A DNA stretch of 64,000 nucleotides, from assembly GCA_946894095.1 (NCBI GenBank), contig OX335647.2, forward strand, positions 17,254,001 through 17,318,000. Reading direction: 5' to 3'. Below the pieces are notes generated by a model. It made no database searches, was not told the origin of the DNA, and saw only the letters and a program-made list of their open reading frames with translations. Below, in pieces: positions 21,121-34,090 of the stretch. A program made the translations under genes and the position numbers. This DNA is from Incurvaria masculella. Its lineage: Eukaryota; Arthropoda; Insecta; Lepidoptera; Incurvariidae. How positions within the stretch are numbered: the stretch's first letter is position 1; each line of letters starts with the position of its first letter.

Positions 21121-23545
21121 ATGTTCGATTTTTAAAAACTTTCCAGTAATTTCGTGCTGGTTTTCACCTCTCAAATCATACTTGTTAAATTGTCATTACT
21201 CTCACAATTATTTCATTATGCACACGTCACAATTTTTTGCCCTGTTTAGTGCTCAGCCGCTGACGATACCTGGAAACAAAATTAAGCGTTGTAAAAATTT
21301 AATATATCAGAAGAGTTTTAATTTCACGCGCACTTTATTGCAAGCCATTGCACGTACCTCGCATCCCTCACAGTGAATATATTGGCAAAGCAAACAACCG
21401 CAAAGTAGATGCCGGTGACTCTACATCACCTCCCTCAACCCTCAAGATGTACAACGGACTAAACAAGTTCAGTAAATCTTGACTGACCCCATGGGCATAA
21501 ATCTTATAAAGCCCTGGAGTTAACACCGATGACATAAGGTCACATCTTAGCATAAGCGGATTCTATTTAGCCTATCCTAATTCCCGGGTAGTTGTAAATG
21601 TACGTGTACTAAGTTTCATCTAATTCGGATAATCGGTTTAACAGTTATGGAGGAACATACAGAACTGAATTCTAAAAATCGACAATTTAGTTTTAGTATC
21701 ATACATATGATACTACATAAACTCTACAAACGAAGTATCTTAGAAAACAAAGCAACTTACTCCATGAACACCCCTTACAGATTTATTATTAGTACGAGTT
21801 ATACGTTAGGCAAGTCACTTGCAAGGTTTTCAACTATGATACCTTTTGTCAAATGTCACGTGGTATCAATACGATTTTTTTTTCTTTCTTTTTGAAAATT
21901 TCCAAAATACCCGCTTTCAAACCTTGTAACTTTTTTGTTTATGATTTTAACAGGACTTTTTTTATCAGAAAATTATTGGATTTTACGATGTATCCTCGTT
22001 TTAAACAAAAAAAAACCATTAGATGGAATTAATACCATTATTTCTGTTTATTCATGTTAGTTATAATCCTATGCAAAATATAAATCGGCAATAAGTAGGT
22101 ACTAAGATTTAAAAAAATATGACGTAACTAAAACTACCCGTTACAGCTCTAGGTGGATTAATATCAACCCTCTGTGTGCACAGTATAGGTCTGCCGTACC
22201 AGAAACAAACAGGGATCGTTCAAGAAAGTATATGAATTTGTCTAAATCGTGTATGTATATTTCAAGTCTATATCAAACTAAATTAAATGTATTGGTTCCA
22301 ATAATATATGACTTACTTTAGTCTACAAGGTATCCCATTGTAAATATGACCCCTTTTGATTTTAATTCCATGCAGTCATTAAGTATTGCTATAATTTGTA
22401 TCGAAGCAACATAATAAAATATTTTTACAGACGAGTATTGTTATTACGTGCTGTGCACACTGGCTCCGGAAGGCCGAGCATCACTCATAGTCGCATACAC
22501 CTTTGTTTCAATTCTGCCTTCTCATTTAATCATGCCAAATCGACTCAAACGTTTTTGATTAAATTTAGTAGATGGATACAATGTCCTGGACCAGCTTTTT
22601 GGAACAGCCCTTTGGGTGACTTTTCATCCGGGAAATAATTCATCCCAACGACAAGTCCAAAACGACATTGCCCCGAGCGGTGTCGGGTACCTCAGCCAGT
22701 ATTGAGTAAAACTATGCTGCGTCGGGGCTAGAACATTCTGAAAACAGGGCGAGAAAATGAAGTCACGACTCAACGAGCACTGAACCGGCCCGGCGTGGTG
22801 TGAAAAACTCTAATTTAATTACCAGACCCTGCGAGCAGCCACCGCCCCTGCAGCATTGAAAGGTTTAGTTAAATTTAAAACGGTCGGGGAGCCCCGGAGG
22901 CACCCACCTCTCTGAACTTTAAGCCGCTAGGTTCCCTGACATTTTGTTTTCAGTGAAGCGTGGCAAGCGCGTTTTTGTTTGCAATGGGCTGTTTTCTCCG
23001 ACCTCACGGCGCGCCGCGTCGGCTCTTTGAAAGCGCCTGAATAACATTGATGCTAACAATGGCCGACATTCTTCGAAGCTGAAAACTGATATTTTTTCCA
23101 AGTAATCTCTTGGTTGGTGTATCAAAGCTCGCTTTCGAGGGTTATGATTTCAATGAAACATATTTAGTTTGAGGGTTTACCGCGCACATGAGACATTGGT
23201 CATCAGAGCCGGTAGTCTCAGTTCTCACCTAATTTGGCGTTTACGTAACTTCGAAGTTCCGTAAAAACGTCAAACTCCATACACGTTTTTACTAGATATT
23301 CTGTGGTTTTACTTCTTCAAGCTGCCAAAGTCAAACGCGGACTTCCGATTTGTATGAAAACGCGGAGTGGACGTAAACGGCGACGTCGACGTATTTACGG
23401 TATTTTCAAATCAAGCTCGGGACTCGCAAATGTTAGTTCGCTTAACGCCCACTGCGCGCGCTCTTCAATTTCTCCATATATTTGAAAACGCCAGTCGATC
23501 GGTTCGCCGTAACGCCAATTTAGGTGACAACTGAGACTTCGGGTA
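21121..23545. other. Region 5' of the host gene, no gene recognised
   Basis: Mostly AT-rich. 22,620-23,060 is GC-richer and free of the window's repeat families, so it may be upstream regulatory DNA. No exon is convincing. Confidence 0.35.
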
Positions 23546-23667
23546 CAGACATCTAGTTCGATAAAATAAAGCTATTTTGAGCAAAATTTGGGATCTCTGA
23601 CAAGAAATATGGGCGTGATCTTCTTTACCCGTTTGTATGGGGAGTTGAGCGGGATGGCCCACCTAAA
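23546..23667 (+). mobile_element. TTAA MITE family 1, 3'-end fragment
   Basis: cagacatctagttcgataaaa ... gggatggcccacctaa matches the last ~120 bp of the family. The 5' part and an intact terminal TTAA are missing. Confidence 0.85.
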
Positions 23668-24744
23668 AGCACAATCACGCGCGGTGGCGATGTTTCGACT
23701 GTGTGGCATACGACGCGGCGCCGGATTCCCATACAATTATATGGCTTCTTTGGCCATACGGCGGAGGCGCGATATCGACCGCATCCTTCCTTTATCTTCA
23801 GTGGATCGACCGTTTAGTTACACTTAAAGGATCTAGCGAAGGTTAATGCGCAAACTTAATACTACTCGACTTCAATACAACTCTTCGATAAACCATTATA
23901 AATACATAGGTATTTATCTAAAAATACTAGGAATCATCGTTCGATCAGTGAGAACAAAAAACGATAAGGGAAACTTTTCTCGATGGCAAAACCAACATAT
24001 TCAACGAAGCAAACAGTCACCTAGCATTACAGTAAGAACAAAGTTGTTACTTACCAATTATTAAAAAACACAAAAATTAAAGATTTTGATGGTTTTCGCA
24101 AGCATATTTCATCCAACATTTCACAGATTGTTTCTCAAACAAACGTATTGCATGCCCGTGTAGCTTCAGTGGGGTAACGGTCCGACAAAATCGCTGGCGG
24201 AGAGCACTTTACGAGCGGCCATTGTCGGTTCCCATGAATGGAAATACATACATTGTCGGTTCTAGCTCGGCGATACCCTATTTGTAGCAAATTGTTGAAT
24301 CGAATCTCAGAAGCGAAAAGGCACACTAGCGGACTGCCAAGCGACCTGTAGGGCCGAGTGCACGAAAGAACAAAAAATAAAAATCAACGTCAACGTCTGA
24401 TTAAACAGGTCACTTTCTATGGGCATTATGGAAGGAACTCCATACGGTTCACTAAAAGTGACGTTTTTGAAAATTGATCAACTCAACCGTCTCTTCGAGC
24501 AATCGGGGCGTAGTCTCGGATGTTGCCGAAGACCACGTCTCAATCACCTTATTTTATTAAAAAAACAAATATGTTTTTATTAATACAGGAATCAAATAGT
24601 AAACAGATTAATTGTTGCAACATGCATATGAACCAAACAATAACCAGCAAAGATTCCATTCAATAATTACATAGTGAAGGGATTAGATAAAGCATTGCAA
24701 ATAAAATATCACCAAATTATATACAATATTAAATAAAAATAAAA
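23668..24744. other. No gene recognised
   Basis: It includes agcttcagtggggtaacggtc near 24,165, which resembles a pol III A box, but no good B box follows. The rest is AT-rich. Confidence 0.35.
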
Positions 24745-25107
24745 AACCGGCCGAGTGCGAGTTGTACAAGATTTAACACAAAAAAGCAGGTTTTTTGTAT
24801 GTACCTTTCATTTTTATTATTTTTTATTTTAACTATTATGTTTTTTTATTTAGGTTCATCCACACAGAATTGGTTCACAAATTTACATTAAAGACATTTA
24901 TCCAGTAAGTAATCGAAACTATCTATAATTACGGACGAACACAAAATTACAAAATTACACTGAGTGTTGTTATAGCGACAAAATAAATAAATTTCAGCTG
25001 CCTACCTATTACGGTTCATGAGATACATCCATGTGACGGACGGACGGACAGCGGAGGCTTAGTAGTAGGGTTGCGTTGGCACCATTTGCGTATGGAACCC
25101 TAAAAAG
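24745..25107 (-). repeat. (GTCC)n-bearing dispersed repeat, reversed and diverged
   Basis: It begins aaccggccgagtgcgag and ends acggacggacagcggagg ... ggaaccctaaaaag. The middle (24,800-24,990) is diverged or replaced. Confidence 0.75.
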
Positions 25108-25227
25108 GAACAATAACAAACATAATCACGGTAACTATTTTTGGCTCTTGAGACGAGAACCATAATCAGGGTACCCAAAGGCTGTGTCATCTCGCGACGG
25201 CTAGGAAGCGTAACATGGTGTTTTATG

Positions 25228-25447
25228 TGTAACCGAAAATGGATGGCTACACCTACTGTAACATGATATTAGCCTATAAAGATACCATGCCAGGACTTTC
25301 CTTATTTGCACGGCTAAATTGAACTGAACGGACAACACGGACAATTTTCACTGCCGCTTTAACCATCGCTCATTCAATGAGGGATTAACCTTACCATCTT
25401 GTTAATAAGGAAGGGGACCTAAACGTTTACTTGGAATCCGAAACCAC
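25228..25447 (-). mobile_element. SINE fragment (body and tail)
   Basis: aaaatggatggctacaccta, cacggacaattttcactgcc and aaggaaggggacctaaac match the family. The head is missing. Confidence 0.7.
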
Positions 25448-26129
25448 GAACGTCAAAGCCCATAGTACAGCCCACTGTACGAAATTGCCCACATCACCGT
25501 AACCCGCAAGTGCACAACATCTTCTAGTAAAACATCGCGAGCGATATTTTGCGTACACTATAGATGTTTCCGGTTTCTAAAATCTAGATATTAGGCCAAA
25601 CTCGAAGTACACAAACAAATCAAAGCCTTTTATAGCCACGGAGTTTATAGCATATCATCAAACTGAGAGGCAGAAGTAAAACCAATATGACATCGTTAAT
25701 TAAACTGTAAATACGCCACCGCTATGTTAAGTGGCTGTAAAAGGTAATGAAATTGCGAAAACACTGAACATATCCCGCGGCGCGAGGAATGTCAGGTCTC
25801 GTGACTCGCCGTAGTTCGTTCGAGTACGACGAGACGGGGCGACCGCGGGGAAGGCTGTACAGTCAGCAATTTTGGATTTTTTTGAAACTATATTGCTTAT
25901 CGCGCGTTTTGCGGATGACACAGGAAAAAGTGTCCGACCGACACTTTTGCTGTCACAGGGACAGACTTTCAGTCCTCCCGTCAACCCATATTACTTTACG
26001 ACCGAAACGATAACACCGTTAACTGTATATTTTTTCGGTTGACTTTTTCATCGTGAAAAAGAAGACCAGCATTAGTCAAACTTCCGGCCGTCGAACTTTA
26101 GTAATTAAATTTATCTCTTCATATGCGAC

Positions 26130-26520
26130 CTGAGATGGATGGGTAATACTTACTACCGTTATGATATTAGCCCAATACACCACATTTCCGAAGGAATTAG
26201 GTGCCATGCTAGGGCCTTCTCTTTATGAGCACGGCTATATTGAACTGGATGGAAATCACGGACAATTTTTCATTGCCGCTTCGACCATTTTTCATCCGAA
26301 GCGATGGTACCAACCCGGGCGGGCTTAAGCCCTACCAACTAGAAGGGGAAGGGGACCAACAGTTTTACATGGATTCCGAACCATGGAGCAGCTCGCATTC
26401 GTGACGAAATGTTCTTATCGAACTCAGAAAGAGAAAGAAAGTGGTGCATGTCGGAATTGAACCCAGACCTCTGGTACGCTAGGCCAGTCCCCGCGCCACT
26501 AGGTTACGAGCCGCTCATCT
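26130..26520 (-). mobile_element. SINE, head type B, near full length
   Basis: It is the reverse-complement match of the 42,403 copy along its whole length. That includes the tRNA-like head with ctaggttacgagccgc-type A box and tgaacccagacctctgg (B box) ends. Confidence 0.85.
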
Positions 26521-26846
26521 CTTATCTTGCTTCCGCGAGAACTTAACGAGCTAATCTTTTTGATCAAGGCAAACTATTCCAGCACTATTGCGATCCTTTA
26601 TATTACAGAGCTATAATGTCTTGTTGTTGGACATTGCAATACATTTTCTAATAATGGTAATAAGAAAGCAACAACCTTAATGTTAGCTTTGAAATTGTCT
26701 GCAACTTTCGAGTCGGTGAAAAGAACTGGAAAATATTCTACAACGCAAGGACTGACCTGAATGATCCTATAGTTCTGAATCCAGAGGATCATCTTCATCA
26801 TCAGATTCCAGCTTAAGGATACTCAAGATAACTAACGGCGATAAAG

Positions 26847-27125
26847 TTTCAGTTTCAGTTTATTTACCATTAAATGTATATTACATACTCGTTTTTTCCC
26901 TGTCGTTTCGAATACTTCTGGCCACTGCTTCTAGCGAAGAAGAGCCGAAATTTGTAGTTTTTTGAAATTGATACTTACAAACTAATTCACAGCGATTGAT
27001 TGATTACTACGGCTCATTAAGAACATTAAAAGAGAAAACTCTTGACTAACCTAATGACGTCTTACTCTAAATTAATAGTTCAGTATTATGATCTAAATTA
27101 TTAAGGTGTATAAAAACGTCCTCAA
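26847..27125 (+). repeat. Dispersed repeat M, copy 1
   Basis: gtttcagtttatttacc, atgtatattacatactcg, gaagaagagccga and tacttacaaactaattcaca recur at 28,817-29,150. Probably a LINE 3' end. Confidence 0.6.
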
Positions 27126-27395
27126 GTAGATTTTGATTTGATTTGCACACCGTAGACGAGAGCTTAAATCATATATTCCGTTTTTCCCCATTTCCCTCGA
27201 TCAGCGCTTGTGTCGTGGTCTCGGCTCCACTACGCCTTGCTTGCCGGGTTTATTGCAATTCAATATCGATCCAAACTGATGACCTTCTGTAGCTTCGAAC
27301 TACTCTACACGAAGTGCCACGTCAGCTTCGTTAAATAATTTGTCGCAAGAACCGTCCATAGTTTGGTCAAGTAGTACTTTATTTGAATGTGTATG

Positions 27396-27530
27396 TGAAA
27401 ATTTTCCGTGTTTTCCATTCAGTTCAATGTACTCGAGCAATATAAAGAAGGTCCCCATGTGGTGTGTTGTCTAATATCTGGCGGTCAGTTTGGTATTAGC
27501 CATCCATGTCCAGTTACATAAAAAAAGGTA
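27396..27530 (+). mobile_element. SINE tail fragment
   Basis: ttccgtgttttccattcagttc, catgtggtgtgttg and ccatgtccagttacataaaaaaa match the family 3' end. Confidence 0.75.
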
Positions 27531-28816
27531 TAATACTAGGAGGCATTCATTACGGGGGAGGGACTGTAGGAGAATTCCGAATTATGGTTATACACAGTAG
27601 CGAAATTGGTAGACGCAATACCCGCGAATGATATGTTTTGCTAGTTCCAGTAGTCCAGCCTTGCAGTATATTCGTAAAGTATTTCTTTATACTGGGCTCT
27701 TTCTTCAATTTATGTGCCCCTGCTTCACGGTCGACTATACACTAGTCGTGGGACGAGAAATGAGAAATGGGTTTGTATAACTGTTACTAGTGTAAAAACG
27801 AAGTATTCATTTTACGCCGAGCAGTATGGCCGCTACAAATTTCTTGTAGCGCACTGGATCGCGCACGCGGCGCGCCAACGAAAGCACGTAGGTTGCGAGA
27901 CGTCTAGACGCAACGACCATAGATAATATAATATTACTGCGTAATATAGATGGGAAAGCTGGGAACACTTCGGTTAACAAGGTGAAACAGCGATATAAAG
28001 GCCAACGTTAGAAAGAGAAAGCACTACTTTTTACTCAAAAGGTTGCCAGATTAGGGATAAGTTAAAAGATTTCAAGATTTTTATGAGCGCTGGAACCAAA
28101 GTCTATGACTTTTTAACCAGCAATGTTCATAGATAAAATAAGTAATAAAACGATAATTTCTTAGTGAAATAAATATACTTTATTTTTCTTTGGAAAAAAT
28201 CTACTGAAGTACTTAAAAGTATTTTTACTCTTAATATTATCTACAAAAATTTAATTTTCACGGATTTTTTTTGTAGTAAGTATAAATGATGAATACATAA
28301 TTTCTTCAAGTTTCGAAGATCGAAAATTGTATTTAAGTTATTACCTAGTTCGTTACCTATGGAAAATGTAGAATTACGATTAGTTAAAAAAATCGGCGAG
28401 TGAGATAAGTTAGGAAGTCAATGGTTGATAGTAAATGTGGCAATTTTCATACTGAAAATGAGAAAAGGACTTAGACAAATGACGATTAGTTGAAAGTTTC
28501 ATTTAGCTAATCACTAAAAGGGATTTCAAATTAATCAAATGATTATGAAAGTCCGGGTGGCGGAGGTATTCCGAGATGAGATATTGATCAATTCATTTTA
28601 CGCCATCTATAATTTGAACTCTATTATTTACTAAATCTACATTATGTTAACATTTAATAGTGTTTAACAACGGTTAAATACTATAAACTCTATTTGTATT
28701 CGAAATTCGAAATTCGGGTGTACAGAGCCTTCGTCATTATTAATACTAAATTGTATCATCAAAAATTTGTCAGCAATTTTATACTACATGTAGTATTTAT
28801 CAAAATAATAATTATA
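27531..28816. other. No gene recognised
   Basis: 27,700-27,950 has an open frame of 70 codons with no recognisable motif and ordinary composition, so it is not called a gene. The rest is AT-rich. Confidence 0.35.
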
Positions 28817-29150
28817 ATAGTTTCAGTTTCTTTATTTCCTCCATTAGATGTATATTACACACTCGGATTCATATTATTTTTTTCCGTCGGTTCGATTACT
28901 TCTGGCGAAGAAGAGCCGACAAGAAACTTCGTCAGGTTGGTCATTGTATTATTATTTTTTCCAGTGATACTTACAAACTAGTTTACAGTGATTGATTGAT
29001 TGATTACTACTGCTCGCAAAGAACATTATTATAAGAACATTATATACATTGGTGAGGAGCAAACTTTTGACTACGATAATAACATCTTATTCTAAATTAA
29101 TAGGAATTATGATCTAAATTATTCAGGTGTAAAAAGCCATCGTCATTTTT
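28817..29150 (+). repeat. Dispersed repeat M, copy 2
   Basis: It matches 26,847-27,125, including the tgattgattgattactac stretch and the end (tctaaattaatag ... gatctaaattatt). Confidence 0.6.
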
Positions 29151-29358
29151 GATACAAGGTAATATCAAATTAAATATAAGTTAGTAAATAATAAACAAAT
29201 TCATACTAACAATAACAATGATACAAAATTTAATCCCCTGTTTAGAGTCAAAATGATTGAAATTCAGTAATTATAATAGGCTACTTTTGTTACCCGGTCA
29301 TGTATTCTTGGGAAAAGATCTGAACGTGTTCATCTGCTCTGGATAAGTGCTATAATAA

Positions 29359-30501
29359 CTACCGGTGCTTCCTTTTCAAGGACTTTTTGAATTTTTCTAC
29401 AGCTAACTTTTGAAAATAACCTAACTTCTCATCAGCCCTACTATCTATTCCCTTCAATAATCTATTAACAGATTTAGACCAATAATTGAGTTGAAACTTC
29501 AAAACAAATTCAAAAAGATATGACTGTGCTTGTTCACTGTGATGAATACAATTGATCCATTTTACAAGAACATTTTTCCTTAAATGACTTAACAATAGTT
29601 TCGAAATACCGTCTAAATTAGCATGTTCGTCTAAATAATTATTAATAGCACATGTACAATTTTTATAAAATTCAATCATATCGGAAGAAGGATACATTAA
29701 AAAAATTCTTATTCTCAATGAAAGCATGTTCAGGTAACCTATGATCAGTTACAAAAATATTCTTACAAGATGTACAATTATTTAATTTTAGTACTATTTT
29801 CTTGGCTACCCAGCCTGCTACGTAAGCATTAGCATAACTCTGACATTTTTCATTAATTACATCACTAGTAGTAATAAAGGGTTTATTGGTAACTGACAAA
29901 CTTGGTAAACAACATTTTGTAGAGGCTGTACCACATACAGCCTGGGAAGCCTCAGAATCCAAACTAGCCTTAAACAAATTTACCATATTTTTTAAGTCAA
30001 CAAGATTATGAGCCCTATCTTTCTTACAATTAGCACCAGGAGAATGAACACTATGGGTATCACTAATTATTAAAGCTTTAATAGAATTTTGAAACGCGTT
30101 GCACATAGGACTAACATTGCGATAATTATGAGACCTTAATTTCCCAAAAAAATTTTCTAGAGGATCCTGATTTAAATATCTAGGGGAAAAAAACCTAACA
30201 CCCTTACTTCTAAGAAAATACCATAAACTTCTAAAACTCTTAATTGTAGTTATCCAATTCTGGGCACTAGGAATCGAGTGCGTACGCCCATTCGTATCTA
30301 CAAATTTCAAAGTTTCTAACATTTTAATAGCTTCGATCCAAAAAGTATGATGTGAACTATTTTCCTGGACTCGCACTCGTAACTTTCCTTTATCATAAGC
30401 CTTATATCCATTAACACTATCAAACAACTTATCAAAAAATCCCACGAGTTCTGCTCCGATAGTACTTGATACTCGTCTGCCATTGATGTCAGGTAGTCCA
30501 G
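29359..30501 (-). pseudogene. P-element-type transposase, exon 4 (C-terminal half)
   Basis: Minus strand: acceptor tttactttgcag, exon from 30,501. The text AGLPDINGRRVSSTIGAE leads into GFFDKLFDSVNG, matching the FxxLFDSxNG region of P-element transposases. NQDPLENFFGKLRSH follows, the family's signature that carries the last acidic catalytic residue. The frame stops just after NVSFFRYD (stop near 29,672). The continuation, with FLMYPSSDMIEF and ending KSLKRKHR at 29,359, is in the next frame. The break lies at seven A on the plus strand (29,699-29,705), and one base too many explains it. The C-terminal domain is otherwise continuous and of normal length. Decay or a homopolymer error in the assembly are both possible. 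Confidence 0.85.
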
Positions 30502-30941
30502 CTGCAAAGTAAAATAAAATGCTTGCAAACTCAGTGTAAGTACCTTCTTAGAATGGTTCTAAGTGGATTTTGTCTTCCATTTGAGCACAACATTGATGGA
30601 CAACCAACACATCATTACTTTGAGATAAGTATCTATTTATCCTTTGATTTATTAGCATGTTACCTTTCAGTACTTCAAATTCCTCTGTTCATATTGTTTG
30701 TACAAGTAATTGATTGGAAGACACCTTCAGAGGTTAGGGGCGCCTTGAAACGATATATTTATTATAAGTTCTGCTATTCCGTGCCATATTATGTTTTCAG
30801 TATTTTATGTTAAAATTCAATGAAGATACAACATGAAATAATCATAAATTCGTAGTCAATAACCAAAATAAAAAAGCATACTAAATAACCCTTAGAAATA
30901 CAAACACTATTGCAGTTTAAAAAAAATAGTTGTTTGCCTAC
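30502..30941 (-). other. Intron 3 of the P-element relative
   Basis: It lies between donor gtaggc (30,941) and acceptor tttgcag (30,502), is AT-rich, and joins phase 1 to phase 1. No other feature is seen. Confidence 0.6.
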
Positions 30942-31980
30942 CGAAGTTCTTGAGTGTGCAGAGGTACTTGTGCATGCTGGAACTGAAAATTTGAACACAT
31001 TTATTAACTTTCATTTTTTTCATTTTTAATGGATCAATATGTACATCTGTCACTTTCGGTATCATCCTCGCTTCCCCATTTGGACTATCTCTTTCATAGG
31101 CCTCCACCAGATCTTGCCACCTGGCCCTCTTTTTGTCACGACCAAACAAAATATCGTACTTCATTAAATTATTACGAAGACCTTTCAATAGGTGAGGAGG
31201 ATCATAAATAATAAACAATTCTTCACCGGCCACTCGAATCACCTGATTTTCATAATGTTCATCTTTCAAAACACAGTCACGCATAGTTTCCTTCCTCAAT
31301 ATATTGATCGCTCCCCTATTGGATGCGCCTTGGTCACAAATTAAGGAAAGCGGAACCAAGTTACATTCTTTTAGCATAGCCACAACCTCTTTCAATATAC
31401 CTGCTAATCTTTCACTCGGTGTTGTCCCTTCACAGAAGTAATAAGCTATCACCTGCTTCCATGAATGACATACTCCTCTTAACATTATTACCAAAGCATG
31501 ATCTGCAAATTTTCGTCGCCTTTCATTTTCCCCGAGATCTACCAACCCTACAATTTTGTCATCAGGAGATAAATGAACCCCACAACTCAAAGATATTTCA
31601 TCTATAACAATAGAGCAATATTTTCTAGTGGAATTCCAAGTTAACGTTTCATTTGCTAAAAAGGTTTTAATACTGTTATTTAACCCAGTTCCAAAACTAA
31701 TCTTTCTTATAATTGACTGCAGTGTTTTAGTCGTCGGTAGTACAAAATGTTTCTCAAGGAATTTATATCCTTTCGGACTAGATTTATACATCGCCAAACA
31801 GAAAATTTTTTTCATCCAATGTGTACTTGCGCCCCATTTTCTTACGATTCACATTCAATAATTGCATTCTAATAAACTCTCTATTTGTCTTATTTAATTT
31901 ATTGAGCATACGCTCAGATACGATATTTATACTCCTCTGTAGTGTTCTTCTATGCATCCGGACTCGTAGTCCTTTCGTTT
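30942..31980 (-). pseudogene. P-element-type transposase, exon 3 (linker, RNase H-like core start)
   Basis: Minus strand: acceptor gtttccttttcag before 31,980, donor CG/gtaggc after 30,942. A basic, coiled-coil-like segment (LRVRMHRRTLQ ... ERMLNKLNKTNREF) leads to MGRKYTLDEK. The frame is then lost at seven T on the plus strand (31,806-31,812). It resumes as IFCLAMYKSSPKGYKFL, the ALALYKxSPxAYxFL motif of P transposases. Core motifs follow: SIVIDEISL (first catalytic Asp), LICDQGASNRGAI (second Asp) and DPPHLLKGLRNNL. The exon ends phase 1, matching exon 4. One extra base at the homopolymer explains the break. Confidence 0.87.
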
Positions 31981-32297
31981 CTGAAAAGGAAACAAATTAA
32001 AAATTACGTATACCTTTAATTGAAATAACTTTAATTTTCTAGAAGTAGAGGTATTTAATTGTTTCATTTTTTTTATTTAAGATCTCAGGCAATTTATACA
32101 CGTCAGGAAGTTGTACACTCCTATAATAAGAAGCCGGTTTAGGAGCACACAAACTACAACAATTATAAATGTTAGAAATGAAAGGTACCTCTAATAATAA
32201 TCATAGCAAATAAACCGTCTGTGTACTTATGCACGCAAGTAAAGAGTTATACTTCTTACAAAACTAACATAAATTATATTTTGTTACATTGCCTCGA

Positions 32298-32345
32298 CTT
32301 GGCTTGGGCTTGGGCTTGAGCTTGGGGCTTGGGCTTGGGCTTGGC
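32298..32345 (+). repeat. GGGCTT hexanucleotide minisatellite
   Basis: About eight units of (t)gggctt with small variants (gagctt, ggggctt). A short gata run follows at about 32,375-32,390. Confidence 0.85.
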
Positions 32346-32869
32346 ATGGCTCGGCTTACTAGATCCGGCAGATTAGATAGATAGATAGATTACTAGACGG
32401 CATGATGGTATGCTTATGTCCGTGCATGCATATGCACGAATGACAAAATGACATAGCAACAAGAAAAGTAGCCCCACACAATACTCCAAATAACCTCCAA
32501 AATTATTTCGATACAAACCTAACATCACTACATCATTACATGTTACATACAAACATTCACTCATAATGATTTTTTTAATGCGCCTAAATAAGCATAACTT
32601 CAATTTTTTTTCTATATCATGTACACGTGTTATGCGACGTCACTAAACATGCATTTGGATAAAACTACTATTAAGGCTACAGCTTAGCCACCGTAATGCT
32701 GGCAGAAAGAACATTTACTTGCCATTTCTTAAAGAACATGAAAAAGGAATGGATCAGACATCCTGCAACCACGCGCACCAAACATTTTCTTCCATATTTT
32801 ATTACAAACTGTGTCAAAGCGTTTGCGCCAATGTAAGTTTACCTGCAAATTCGAATCATTCGAACACAG

Positions 32870-33105
32870 CCGAATGGCAAATTAAGTTTTGTCATTCCTT
32901 TTCGGCTCAATGCGATGTTACTAACCCGGGTGGGAACTACCCTACCACCTAGTAAGTAAGGAAGGGGACCTACAGTTTAACCTCGGTCAGCCTCAACAGT
33001 TGAAAACGGTCACCCATCTAGAACCCAACTGCGCTCAGAGACGCTTACCTTCGCTTACTGAACGGCAAAGCGTCTCACCACTAGGCCGCCACAGATGCTG
33101 ACGAA
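32870..33105 (-). mobile_element. SINE fragment, head type A
   Basis: taacccgggtgggaact, aaggaaggggacctacag and gttgaaaacggtcacccatc match the 2,775 copy. It ends in the type A head near 33,100. Confidence 0.7.
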
Positions 33106-33444
33106 TTTCGTCCTAACGAAACTGAAGTGTAGTGATTTTCCAATTAGGCGGGCACGTCCTTAATAAAACGTTGACGGGTCATACGAACGTTTGACAGCTT
33201 ACGCATCGTAGCCATGAGCACGCAAAAGTTTTTATGCTAACGCTCACTGCGGTGCTCTTCAATTCTCCATACATTTGTAGTGTATTCCGTGACGCTAGTC
33301 ACCCTGTTTGGCCTAAACACTGAATTAACAACTGGGACTAGCCTTTCAGATCTTGCCACTTTACGTTAAGCATTTTACTTGTGTTCACTTTAGCGTGGTT
33401 TCAGCCGTTCATTTCATATTTTTTATATTTTTTACGTGACTGCA

Positions 33445-33515
33445 CATGGATAGCTAATACCACACATACTGTCATGGTATTAGCCCAAAACACCATTTGG
33501 GGACTAGGTCTGGAT
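33445..33515 (-). mobile_element. SINE tail fragment
   Basis: cacatggatagctaatacca ... caccatttggggactagg matches the family tail reversed. Confidence 0.6.
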
Positions 33516-33976
33516 TAAGAATTAAGAAGGAGTTAAAAAGGAGGAGTCCGAAGCACAAACCACGAATCCCTTAGTCGGCTCTTATGACGCACGAAGAAAT
33601 GCAGTGGGACGGCATTGTATTATTTCTAAGTGCCCACTATAAAAAAATTGCAACTATAATAATCTTATAACACCCCTTATTTTAGCATCGGAAGTTAAAA
33701 ACAAGGAAAATTTTGAACAAAATAGTGTTTGGAAATATTACAACTTCGATTATTAGTATGTCAGTTTTCTGTTTTATACCATAGTACTTACATGTGATAA
33801 CTGTTAAAAAAAAATGACTGGACCCAGAAAAAAAGTTGGACCTTTTGAGAAATACTGGATGGATGAACGTCAACCATTGAGGCTGGCCGTGGTTTTTTCC
33901 ATTTAATGTACTTAAATATGAATCCACATATTTATATTAATAATCCTTAATTTGAAAAAGATGATTTTGTACGTAC

Positions 33977-34090
33977 GCGATGAATGCTGGTTAGCTGATG
34001 ACGTAGATGGCTGCTGCTGCTGTCGTTGTTCTGGCGAAGGCTGCTCCAGTGGCTTCTCTAATGGCTGCACATCATACTCCCTTGCGGATT
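33977..34090 (-). pseudogene. P-element-type transposase, exon 2 (low-complexity linker)
   Basis: Minus strand: acceptor ccttttatcag-like (cctttatcag) before 34,090 and donor C/gtacgt after 33,977. 114 nt, phase 1 in and phase 1 out. It encodes ESAREYDVQPLEKPLEQ, then a Q/S/P-rich run (EQRQQQQPSTSSANQ). THAP transposases usually have such a disordered linker after the THAP domain. Phases fit exons 1 and 3 without adjustment. Confidence 0.7.

Larger units (their letters stand above)
31981..33976 (-). other. Intron 2 of the P-element relative, with SINE pieces and a minisatellite
   Basis: It contains a GGGCTT minisatellite (32,298-32,345) and SINE pieces at 32,870-33,105 and 33,445-33,515, with a head scrap at 33,838-33,897. 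Later insertions have enlarged it to about 2 kb. Confidence 0.55.

Noticed and set aside
20830..21149. Plus-strand open frames of 90 and 101 codons over the CpG-rich patch
   Set aside because: They are opposite-strand by-products of GC-rich DNA. The minus strand offers a start, a donor and matching phase.
27714..27926. 70-codon plus frame (MPLLHGRLYTSRG...)
   Set aside because: No motif, length compatible with chance, and no supporting signals.
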